Origin: a bacterium
Lineage (GTDB): Bacteria; DYJV01; JALVYZ01
DNA: 21,081 nucleotides
Direction: 5' to 3'
Assembly: GCA_027037705.1 (NCBI GenBank)
Contig: JALVYZ010000382.1
Span: forward strand, 1-21,081
Part shown: positions 1-5,816 of the stretch, in pieces
Layout: each line of letters starts with the position of its first letter
Numbering within the stretch: the stretch's first letter is position 1
Made by a program: the position numbers and the translations under genes
Notes under the pieces: generated by a model
Database searches by the model: none
The model's input: only the letters and a program-made list of their open reading frames with translations
What the model was told of the DNA's origin: nothing

Positions 1-1150
1 GAACTTCATTTCCATTATCATCTAAAATTTTAATAACATTTCCTGGTAAAGGTTTACCAACTGTTCTTCTTCTATATTCTGCTGGATCAGAAACCTTGCA
101 CCCACATATTGAACCTACATCCTGAGTGCCTAAATCGCTTGTAATAACTCCACCCATCCTTTCTTCTGCTTCCTGTGCTACATCTGGTGGTAAGTATCCT
201 CCAGCAGATCTTATAAATCTCAAATATTCAAGATTGTATTTTTCAACTTCTTTTTCAAGCATTCTTACTAAATGAGTTGGCACAACTCCTATTGCTGTTA
301 CATTCTCTTTTTCCATTAATTCAAGTGCTCCTTCTGGAGTAAACTCTTCAAGTAACACTATTTTTGCTCCTGCAATAGGTGCTGCAAAATAAACAAGAGT
401 CCCTGCTGCACCTCCAGCATGTGGTGCAATTGCTGCAACTGTATCATTTTTTGTTAAAAACCATAATTCTATTCTTCCCTTAGATGTGCATAATCTTGGA
501 GCAATAGGCCATTCAACTAATTTTGGAATTCCTGTTGTGCCAGTGGTTGATGTTAATAATGCAACATCTGTAAATGGATTAAATCTTCTCTTTTTAAATT
601 CTTCTTCTGGTAAACTTTTTTTAGCTTTTGCTATCTGCATAATAGAATAAAAATTATCTCCAAATCCTTCTGGCACCTCCTCTTCAAGCAGATAAAAATA
701 TTTTATTGTTTTATGCTTTTCATTTAGTTCCTGAAACATCTGCACATAGTCATGTTTTCTGTAAATATGAGGGATAACAACAGCTTTAGCCTGCGTTCTT
801 TCTATCATATAATCTAACTCTCTATGCCTCATATAAGGATAAACTGTTAATGAAATTAAGCCAGCTCTTTCAGCAGATATTCTTGCAAGCATTCCATAAG
901 CAGTATTTGGAGTTTGAATGATTACAACATCATCTTTTTTAAGTCCTGATTCTATAAAATGGGATGCAATACTATCAATTAATTCTTTTGCCTCTCCCCA
1001 TGTAATTCTGTACTTAGAATCAACTAATGCTTCTCTTTTGGGATATTTTTTTGCATTTTGAGCCCAGTAATCATAAAATGTTTCATCTGTCCAGTAACCT
1101 GCATTTTTAAACTCTTCAACCATTTCATCAGTATATCTAATTACTCTCAT
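1..1150 (-). CDS. Aryl/acyl-CoA ligase (AMP-forming), 3' end beyond window
   Basis: Translating the minus strand from the ATG at 1150 gives 383 uninterrupted codons running off the window start, so the C-terminal part is missing. The start is set by a GGAGGT ribosome site 6 nt upstream. The protein is a class I adenylate-forming enzyme: the phosphate-binding P-loop TSTTGTTGIPK lies near residues 200-210, and an SDLGTQDVGS stretch resembles the A5 region. The N-terminal half resembles the EntE/DhbE and benzoate-CoA ligase branch more than fatty acid ligases. Such enzymes activate a carboxylate with ATP and transfer it to CoA. Placed after a phenol-carboxylation gene set, the likely substrate is 4-hydroxybenzoate, giving 4-hydroxybenzoyl-CoA. 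Family is confident; substrate is inferred from context only. It is the last gene of the cluster inside the window. Confidence 0.85.
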   Translation of the reverse strand, partial: MRVIRYTDEMVEEFKNAGYWTDETFYDYWAQNAKKYPKREALVDSKYRITWGEAKELIDSIASHFIESGLKKDDVVIIQTPNTAYGMLARISAERAGLISLTVYPYMRHRELDYMIERTQAKAVVIPHIYRKHDYVQMFQELNEKHKTIKYFYLLEEEVPEGFGDNFYSIMQIAKAKKSLPEEEFKKRRFNPFTDVALLTSTTGTTGIPKLVEWPIAPRLCTSKGRIELWFLTKNDTVAAIAPHAGGAAGTLVYFAAPIAGAKIVLLEEFTPEGALELMEKENVTAIGVVPTHLVRMLEKEVEKYNLEYLRFIRSAGGYLPPDVAQEAEERMGGVITSDLGTQDVGSICGCKVSDPAEYRRRTVGKPLPGNVIKILDDNGNEV

Positions 1151-1174
1151 TTTTTACCTCCATCATTTTAGTTG

Positions 1175-1206
1175 ATGCGATAATGCGTAAATGCGTAAAT
1201 GCGTTT
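1175..1206. repeat. Octamer tandem array 1 (ATGCG-forward, 4 units)
   Basis: Four exact-length 8-bp units start at 1175, 1183, 1191 and 1199: ATGCGATA, ATGCGTAA, ATGCGTAA, ATGCGTTT. The array lies 25 nt before the ligase start codon and is inverted relative to array 2 (1231-1270). In the minus-strand transcript the two could pair into a hairpin in the ligase leader. Confidence 0.9.
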
Positions 1207-1230
1207 AATTTTTTTAATAATCATCTTTAT

Positions 1231-1270
1231 CTTCGCATATTCTCATTTTCACATCTACGCATTAACGCAA
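1231..1270. repeat. Octamer tandem array 2 (CGCAT orientation, 5 units)
   Basis: Five 8-bp units end in CAT or CAA: CTTCGCAT, ATTCTCAT, TTTCACAT, CTACGCAT, TAACGCAA. This is the reverse complement of the ATGCGTAA unit. It begins 2 nt after the stop codon of the small ORF 1273-1344 (minus-strand direction) and faces array 1 across a 24-nt spacer. Confidence 0.85.
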
Positions 1271-1272
1271 TA

Positions 1273-1344
1273 TCATTGCGAATCTTTGATGAGAAATGAA
1301 TATCTGATTTTTTGGAAAATCTTTTTAATGAATTGTTTTTGCAT
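1273..1344 (-). CDS. Possible 23-residue leader peptide
   Basis: A minus-strand ATG at 1344 opens a 23-codon frame ending in TGA at 1273-1275. It begins MQKQFIKK and is rich in Lys, Ile, Phe and Gln. An AGAGGAG ribosome site stands 8 nt upstream, and its left part lies in the 3' arm of the long hairpin at 1355-1395, so translation could depend on that hairpin opening. The peptide is basic and hydrophobic and matches no family I recognise. It could be a leader peptide, a small independent protein or chance; the strong ribosome site is the main argument for it. It lies about 120 nt upstream of the ligase start. Confidence 0.3.
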   Translation of the reverse strand: MQKQFIKKIFQKIRYSFLIKDSQ

Positions 1345-1354
1345 TGAATTTCTC

Positions 1355-1420
1355 CTCTTTAGCAAAATCCTTCACATAAGAATTTTACTAAAGAGAGGCA
1401 GGCATATCTTTTGCCCGCCT
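1355..1420 (-). ncRNA. Two adjacent RNA hairpins in the ligase leader
   Basis: Read on the minus strand, hairpin I (1420-1396) has an 8-bp stem with one G-U pair, arms GGCGGGC and GCCTGCC. Hairpin II (1395-1355) follows directly, with an 18-bp stem containing two U-G pairs and a 5-nt loop, arms beginning CTCTTTAG and ending GCTAAAGAG. All three non-Watson-Crick positions are G-U on the minus strand but A-C mismatches on the plus strand, so the minus-strand RNA is the better-folded one. The second stem runs into the ribosome site of the 23-codon ORF. No known riboswitch class is recognised. The plus strand would read hairpin I plus TTTTT as a terminator, but no plus-strand gene precedes it. 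Confidence 0.5.
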
Positions 1421-1429
1421 TTTTATATT

Positions 1430-1594
1430 AGTGTTGGTGTTAAATTTTTTGTTATTTATAGTTATTAATCGTAATTCATTGTAATTTATTGTTATTTAAC
1501 TGAACACAATTCATTGTTCACTAACCCTTTACTAACATCAATTAACCTGCAACTAACATAATCATTACTCCCGACTCCACACTCCACACTCCAA
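1430..1594. repeat. Composite short-repeat island A (6-, 10-, 10/11- and 7-bp units)
   Basis: Four arrays lie end to end. AGTGTT-GGTGTT is at 1430-1441. Five 10-bp units at 1451-1500 all begin GT (for example GTTATTTATA, GTAATTTATT). TAAC-centred units spaced 10-11 bp lie at about 1517-1558. Three 7-bp ACTCCAC units occupy 1574-1594. This fills the spacer after the outer-membrane protein gene, with no ORF supported in it. The order of array types matches islands B and C. Confidence 0.75.
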
Positions 1595-1604
1595 ACTATT
1601 TATA

Positions 1605-2588
1605 CTAATATCTCCAAATTACCTTAACCCATAAATTCTTTAATTGAGGTGCATTTCTTTCGTAAATTGTCTGTTGATATCTTACTGTTACAAAAAATCT
1701 TTTTATTTGAAACCATACACCAGGACCAATTGCTAACTGTTTTGAATGAAGTTCTTCATCTTTTTCTATTATCTGTTTTAATGGAGCAGGTAACTTACCT
1801 TTACCGTCATAATCATCATCTGTTGTCTGTTGATACCAGAATCCACCAATTCCTATTCTGAATTTTTTATTTAACGCATAAGAGATATTATAGTCAAAGT
1901 GAAACTCCTGACCAGGTGTTCTATCAAGCTTTACTCCATATGGAGTTGGATGATCATCTTCTTTTGTGCTGAAGTCATACATAAATTTTAATGAAATTTC
2001 CCATGGACCAGGAAGATATGTAACTGCAAATACTGGCTCAAATGTCCAATAATTGTGATGCATATTTGCCTGAAAATTATCATCATCACTTATTCCTGGA
2101 GTATAAATATCAGGCAATGAGAAAACAGTATGCAATTTACCACCTAAAAAATGATGTGCTAAAATAAATGGACTGTAGATAAAATATGGAAAATAAAAAT
2201 CTGAATAACCAGATTCACCTTTTGGTCCAACTGGAGCATTGAATTTAAAATGTGAATAAAGTAATGGAATAAATAAATGTTGACCATAACTTCCATTTAA
2301 TAATTTGTACTTGCTTATCCATATTGTTCTTAAAACATCCGCAAAAATAGTTGCATGGTCTAATACCCTTGTCCCATTTGGAAATCTTGCTTCATTACCC
2401 CTGTTATCTTTCAACTTTGGAGCATTTAACATTGCAAAATAATTTACTCCATAAAATCCTGGTGGTGGAACTGCTGCAACTAAAAATCCCTCTGCTCCAT
2501 TTGGATATACTCCACTACCTCCTGCAAATAACGGGATAGCACATAATGAAAAGATAAAAACCAATAGACTTAATAAAATTTTTTTCAT
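1605..2588 (-). CDS. Outer-membrane protein, SphA/phenol MetA-degradation-like family
   Basis: The 327-residue protein starts at an ATG preceded by a strong AAGGAGGT site. It opens with a signal peptide (MKKILLSLLVFIFSL..., cleavage probably after FAG near residue 23). The mature N-terminus carries the YPNGAEGFLVAAVPPPG segment typical of SphA/MetA-like outer-membrane proteins found beside aromatic catabolic genes. The rest alternates aromatic and polar residues in beta-strand fashion and ends WVKVIWRY, with a terminal aromatic residue as in beta-barrels. Its probable role is passage or binding of a hydrophobic aromatic substrate at the outer membrane; this is inferred from family and location. 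It follows the S23-like gene, and its upstream region is an octamer array. Confidence 0.75.
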   Translation of the reverse strand: MKKILLSLLVFIFSLCAIPLFAGGSGVYPNGAEGFLVAAVPPPGFYGVNYFAMLNAPKLKDNRGNEARFPNGTRVLDHATIFADVLRTIWISKYKLLNGSYGQHLFIPLLYSHFKFNAPVGPKGESGYSDFYFPYFIYSPFILAHHFLGGKLHTVFSLPDIYTPGISDDDNFQANMHHNYWTFEPVFAVTYLPGPWEISLKFMYDFSTKEDDHPTPYGVKLDRTPGQEFHFDYNISYALNKKFRIGIGGFWYQQTTDDDYDGKGKLPAPLKQIIEKDEELHSKQLAIGPGVWFQIKRFFVTVRYQQTIYERNAPQLKNLWVKVIWRY

Positions 2589-2610
2589 GCTTACCTCCTT
2601 AATGTAGTTT

Positions 2611-2642
2611 ATGCGTAAATGCGTATATGCGTATATGCGTAC
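2611..2642. repeat. Octamer tandem array 3 (ATGCG-forward, 4 units)
   Basis: Four units start at 2611, 2619, 2627 and 2635: ATGCGTAA, ATGCGTAT, ATGCGTAT, ATGCGTAC. The array fills the gap between the S23-like stop codon (2643-2645) and the outer-membrane protein start. Its first 15 bases (2611-2625) are perfectly inverted at 3049-3063 on the other side of the S23-like gene. Confidence 0.9.
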
Positions 2643-3005
2643 TCATTTCTTTTTCCCTTTTTGATATTTTATAAAATTTAGAATCATTCTTCTTAATTTT
2701 TCTATTTCTTCAAAAATCTCATTATACTCTTTTTTAGCAACATAATTTAATTTATCCGTTATTATTAATAAAGTTTCTAATTCAGATAATGAACCTAATG
2801 CAATATATAGAAATTGAATGAATTCTTTTATACTCTGTCTTGCTGCTCCTTCTGCAATATTTGTTGGTATTGAAACTGCACTTCTCTGCATTTGTAAAAC
2901 AATTCCAAATTTTTCATTATCTGGAAAATTTTCAGTAAGCTTATATATTTTTTCAACCAATTTTATCCCTTCTTTCCAAATATCTAAATCTTTATGAGTT
3001 ATCAT
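2643..3005 (-). CDS. Four-helix-bundle protein, S23 ribosomal intervening-sequence/Avd-like family
   Basis: The 120-residue protein matches the stand-alone four-helix-bundle family first known from 23S rRNA intervening sequences and related to the Avd accessory protein of diversity-generating retroelements. Diagnostic segments are DLDIWKEGIKLVEKIYKLTE, the central QMQRSAVSIPTNIAEGAAR and SLSELETLLII. Length is normal for the family. Its molecular role is not known; nucleic-acid binding is suggested for relatives. No rRNA and no reverse transcriptase is nearby. It has no evident ribosome site, sits inside a catabolic operon to which it is functionally foreign, and is bracketed by inverted octamer arrays 3 and 4, which suggests insertion as a cassette. 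Confidence 0.88.
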   Translation of the reverse strand: MITHKDLDIWKEGIKLVEKIYKLTENFPDNEKFGIVLQMQRSAVSIPTNIAEGAARQSIKEFIQFLYIALGSLSELETLLIITDKLNYVAKKEYNEIFEEIEKLRRMILNFIKYQKGKKK

Positions 3006-3031
3006 ATTTTACAATTTTTTTGACAACACAT

Positions 3032-3111
3032 TATCGCATTTACACATCTACGCATTTACGCATCCACTCATTTTCACATCTACGCATCTACTCATCCACG
3101 CATTCACTCAT
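3032..3111. repeat. Octamer tandem array 4 (CGCAT orientation, 10 units)
   Basis: Ten consecutive 8-bp units end in CAT at 3039, 3047, 3055, 3063, 3071, 3079, 3087, 3095, 3103 and 3111 with no slip in register. The consensus is YYACKCAT, the reverse complement of the ATGCGTAA-type unit. The last unit contains the TGA stop codon of the UbiX gene (3104-3106) and its final Glu codon. It is the longest array in the window. Confidence 0.92.
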
Positions 3112-3676
3112 TTTCTCCCCATCTTTTAAACAAATTATGCTCTATATTAAATTGGTCTAACGCTTTTCCAATTGTTTGATTAATAATATCATTAATATCC
3201 TTTGGTTCATGGTAAAATGATGGAACAGGGGGCAATATTATTCCACCATTTAATATTACCTTTTTCATTAACTCAATATGAGATAAATTTAAAGGAGTTT
3301 CTCTCACAATTAAAACAACTTTTCTCCTCTCTTTTAAGCATACATCTGCAGCTCTGATTAACAGATTTACATTAAAAGAATTAGCAATTCCTGATAAAGT
3401 TTTAATAGAACAAGGTGCAATTATCATACCTTCAGTTTTAAAAGAACCGCTTGAAACTTTTGCTGCCATATCTTTAATATCATAAACAATATCTGCTAAA
3501 TTTTTAACTTCCTCTATACTCCAATCTTTAACTTCTAATTTCAAAGTTAATTCTGCACTTTCTGAAATAATTAAATGAGATTCAACACTATCAATACTTT
3601 TTAAAACTTCTAAAAGTCTTATACCATAAATAATTCCTGAAGCTCCTGAAATCCCAACAATTATTCTTTTTTTCAT
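3104..3676 (-). CDS. ubiX: UbiX-type flavin prenyltransferase
   Basis: The 190-residue protein is a full-length UbiX/Pad1-family enzyme, which joins dimethylallyl phosphate to FMN to make prenylated FMN, the cofactor of UbiD decarboxylases. The N-terminal GISGASGIIYG nucleotide loop is at residues 8-18. The family block APCSIKTLSGIANS, the RKVVLIVRETPL segment and the C-terminal GGIILPPVPSFY segment are all present. It serves the UbiD protein encoded two genes upstream. The start codon lies in an AT-rich stretch with no Shine-Dalgarno sequence, 202 nt after the preceding gene and just downstream of repeat island B. The stop codon lies inside octamer array 4, so the coding end may have been trimmed or extended by repeat growth. 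Confidence 0.9.
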   Translation of the reverse strand: MKKRIIVGISGASGIIYGIRLLEVLKSIDSVESHLIISESAELTLKLEVKDWSIEEVKNLADIVYDIKDMAAKVSSGSFKTEGMIIAPCSIKTLSGIANSFNVNLLIRAADVCLKERRKVVLIVRETPLNLSHIELMKKVILNGGIILPPVPSFYHEPKDINDIINQTIGKALDQFNIEHNLFKRWGENE

Positions 3677-3689
3677 TTTTAAATTAATT

Positions 3690-3811
3690 AGTGTTGGTGT
3701 TGGTGATGGTGTTAGTTCTTAATAATTTTAAATTTTGAATTTTAAATTTTAAATTAACCATTTTCACTAACCTTAACTAACCTTAACTAACCTCAATAAC
3801 TTCAACTAACC
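3690..3811. repeat. Composite short-repeat island B (6-, 7- and 10-bp units)
   Basis: Three arrays occur in order. 6-bp AGTGTT/GGTGTT units, four copies, are at 3690-3713. 7-bp TTTTAAA/TTTTGAA units, four copies, are at 3726-3753. CTAACC-centred 10-bp units (TTAACTAACC) have cores at 3767, 3777, 3787 and, after a 19-nt step, 3806. The island lies between the LpdD-like and UbiX genes. Array order and the hexamer unit are the same as in islands A and C. Confidence 0.8.
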
Positions 3812-3862
3812 TCCCATCGCCTATAGCCAAGAGACTCTTGCCATTTTAGATTTTTCATTAAT

Positions 3863-3894
3863 TTCCGCATCTTCGCATTTACGCATCCCCGCAT
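3863..3894. repeat. Octamer tandem array 5 (CGCAT orientation, 4 units)
   Basis: The units are TTCCGCAT, CTTCGCAT, TTACGCAT and CCCCGCAT, ending at 3870, 3878, 3886 and 3894. The array overlaps the 3' end of the LpdD-like gene. The unit TTACGCAT contains its TAA stop, and the neighbouring units encode its last residues (CGDA). Confidence 0.88.
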
Positions 3895-4259
3895 ATTCGG
3901 TTTATCACTTTCTCACACAACTTCTCACAACACTCCAATATCTTTTCAATATCATTTTTTGCAATATTGTCAAAATGAATTCCAGCTACAGCAACAACTT
4001 TTTTATTTAAAGCTTTTGAAACTTTTTCTGAAAACATTTTAGCCACTATATCTTCTTTATGAGCTGGTAAGGTTATAACTGATGTTGTAATTGTATCTTT
4101 TCCTTTTTTAATAATTGAAGCAGTGGGATATGAAATCCCAACTGCTCCTATATGATATTCCCCTCCTCCAATAATAATTACCAAATCTTCCCCTACTTTA
4201 ATAATATTTGCAGTAAGTTTAAAATCATCAATTTTTTCCTCTACCTTAATCAAGCCCAT
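3879..4259 (-). CDS. LpdD-like prenyl-FMN accessory/chaperone protein
   Basis: This small protein has the look of the LpdD-type accessory family that accompanies UbiD-like decarboxylases such as gallate decarboxylase. It has an alternating beta-rich N-terminal half with GGGEYHIGAVGISYPTA, then TSVITLPAHKEDIVAKMFSEKVSK and a helical C-terminus. The frame is open back to a TTG at 4277, but ATG 4259 is preferred because GGGA lies 5 nt upstream; ATG 4265 is an alternative. With that start (126 residues) it overlaps the UbiD gene by 14 nt, implying translational coupling. It probably helps load or mature prenylated FMN in the UbiD partner. The C-terminus is encoded by octamer repeats. The assignment rests on motif feel plus context, so it is moderate. 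Confidence 0.6.
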   Translation of the reverse strand: MGLIKVEEKIDDFKLTANIIKVGEDLVIIIGGGEYHIGAVGISYPTASIIKKGKDTITTSVITLPAHKEDIVAKMFSEKVSKALNKKVVAVAGIHFDNIAKNDIEKILECCEKLCEKVINRICGDA

Positions 4260-5685
4260 ATTCATCCCAATTATCAAGCACTTTCTTTTTCATTTCTTCG
4301 TCAAGGAAAATTTCCATTGGTTTTCTCTTCCATTCAAATGGAATTGTTGCAATCATTTGAATTCTACTTACAAGTGATCTTCTATCCATATAATCTTCCC
4401 ATATTGGCAATGATGGGTCAAGAGGTGTTGACCTTGCCTTTTTGATTAATTGGGTATCCTCAATTGGATTGTATCTTGTAGATAAAGCCCACATTACCTT
4501 ATCCCAATCATCTGCTGGAATATCATCATCCACTACAATAATTCCCTTTAATCCATAATGTCCTGTATAGCTTGCCATTACTGCATCTGCTACCTGCTGA
4601 GCGTGGCCTGGATACATCTGTTTAACTGACACAATTGCCCAGAATCTTCCAGTTGATTCTGGTGGAATGAAAACAGATTGAATTCCTGGAATTTTCATTG
4701 TCATTAAATCTGTCCATAAAGTAGCAGTTCTATTTAATGATTGAATCATGTGTGTGTCTGTAATTGGTTTTCCAACTGTTGTTGACCAGAAAATATAATC
4801 ATTTCTCATATAAACTCTTTTTACATCAATCCAAGGTTTAGGCCATTCATCACTTTTTTTACCAGAATAGTAACCTGTGTATTCTCCAAATGGTCCTTCT
4901 TTTCTGAAATTTTCAGGATTTGGGTCAACAAATCCAGCTAATACTATTTCTGCTGTTGCATCCATTGGTAATCCAGTTATTTCCTCTTTTATAACATCAA
5001 TAGGCTCCCCTCTCAATGCTCCCATTACATCAAGCTCACTAACCTGTCCCATTGTTGGTGATGAACCTGTTAAAAATCCAAGAGGATCCCCACCAATTAC
5101 ATATAATACTGGCATCTTTTCGCCACGTTCTCCATACTGTCTTAACATAATTTCAGCATGTTTTCCTTTGATTAACTGCAATCCAACACTTTTTTCATCT
5201 AAAATCATTCCTCTGTAAGTTCCAAGATTTACCCAACCTGTATCAGGATCTTTTGTTACAAGATAAACTGCTGTACCAAAAAATCTTCCACCATCTTTTG
5301 GATACATAAAGGGGACAGGTATATCAAATAAATTTATATTATTCCCTTCAATTACATTTTCTAAAACTGGACCTGAATCAACATAGTTTGGTGGAATTAA
5401 TTCTTTTGTTGCTAATTCCATCCAATGTCTTGACATTTCACACATTGATGTACCTACTGGCAAACCAAGTGCAATTGCGAATCTCTCTTTTGTAGAATAA
5501 GCACTTGTTAATACTGGATTTTTATATCCTTTTACATTTTCAAATAGAAGAGCTGGACCTTTTTTCTCTTCATTAATTTTAGCAACATGGGATAACTCTA
5601 AATTCCAGTCCACTTCCTTTTTCACTCTTTTTAGCTGTCCATGTTCTTCACATTTCTTAATAAAATCCCTTAAATCCATTTTCAT
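4246..5685 (-). CDS. UbiD-family (de)carboxylase, probable phenylphosphate carboxylase
   Basis: The 479-residue protein is a full-length UbiD-family enzyme using prenylated FMN. It has the N-terminal MDLRDFIKKCEEHGQLKRV segment, the NLGTYRGMI segment that should carry the active-site Arg, and GPFGEYTGYY with the conserved acidic residues (Glu near 268). An upstream TTG at 5700 extends the frame, but the GGAGGT ribosome site at 5694-5699 lies inside that extension, so ATG 5685 is the real start. Downstream of a phenylphosphate-synthase-like pair, the likely reaction is carboxylation of phenylphosphate to 4-hydroxybenzoate; decarboxylation of a hydroxybenzoate or gallate-like acid is the alternative. 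In Thauera the carboxylase is a multi-subunit enzyme with two UbiD-like chains; only one is visible here. Confidence 0.85.
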   Translation of the reverse strand: MKMDLRDFIKKCEEHGQLKRVKKEVDWNLELSHVAKINEEKKGPALLFENVKGYKNPVLTSAYSTKERFAIALGLPVGTSMCEMSRHWMELATKELIPPNYVDSGPVLENVIEGNNINLFDIPVPFMYPKDGGRFFGTAVYLVTKDPDTGWVNLGTYRGMILDEKSVGLQLIKGKHAEIMLRQYGERGEKMPVLYVIGGDPLGFLTGSSPTMGQVSELDVMGALRGEPIDVIKEEITGLPMDATAEIVLAGFVDPNPENFRKEGPFGEYTGYYSGKKSDEWPKPWIDVKRVYMRNDYIFWSTTVGKPITDTHMIQSLNRTATLWTDLMTMKIPGIQSVFIPPESTGRFWAIVSVKQMYPGHAQQVADAVMASYTGHYGLKGIIVVDDDIPADDWDKVMWALSTRYNPIEDTQLIKKARSTPLDPSLPIWEDYMDRRSLVSRIQMIATIPFEWKRKPMEIFLDEEMKKKVLDNWDEYGLD

Positions 5686-5816
5686 AAAATTTACCTCCAA
5701 TTTTTATTTTATTTTTAAAGTTATTTCCTAATTAAAAGTTCAGAAAGAATCTTTAATTAAAACATGATAGCGAATTTTAATTATAATCTTTTTTATAAAA
5801 ATCCCTTTTTTAACCT

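Noticed and set aside
1396-1425. Plus-strand intrinsic terminator (GC hairpin followed by TTTTT)
   Set aside because: It has the shape of one, but no plus-strand gene precedes it, and the mismatch becomes a G-U pair only in minus-strand RNA. It is kept as part of the leader structure.
1199-1468. Plus-strand 89-residue frame beginning inside octamer array 1
   Set aside because: It reads through repeat arrays and the hairpin leader, has no ribosome site, and its hydrophobic sequence results from AT-rich codons. The structured signals here favour the minus strand.
2643-3005. Diversity-generating retroelement accessory (Avd) role for the four-helix protein
   Set aside because: No reverse transcriptase, template repeat or variable repeat is visible; the similarity is at family level only.
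3032-3111. CRISPR array
   Set aside because: Units are 8 bp, directly adjacent and without spacers, and no cas genes are nearby.
3767-3811. Telomere-like TTAACTAACC repeats
   Set aside because: The internal position, few degenerate copies, and the presence of other unit types in the same island argue against any terminal or replication role.
4877-5218. Plus-strand frame opposite the UbiD gene
   Set aside because: It is a shadow of conserved UbiD codons; the Ser/Pro/Ile-rich composition is typical of antisense frames.
5685-5700. TTG start for the UbiD protein at 5700
   Set aside because: The extension would contain the GGAGGT ribosome site of the ATG at 5685.
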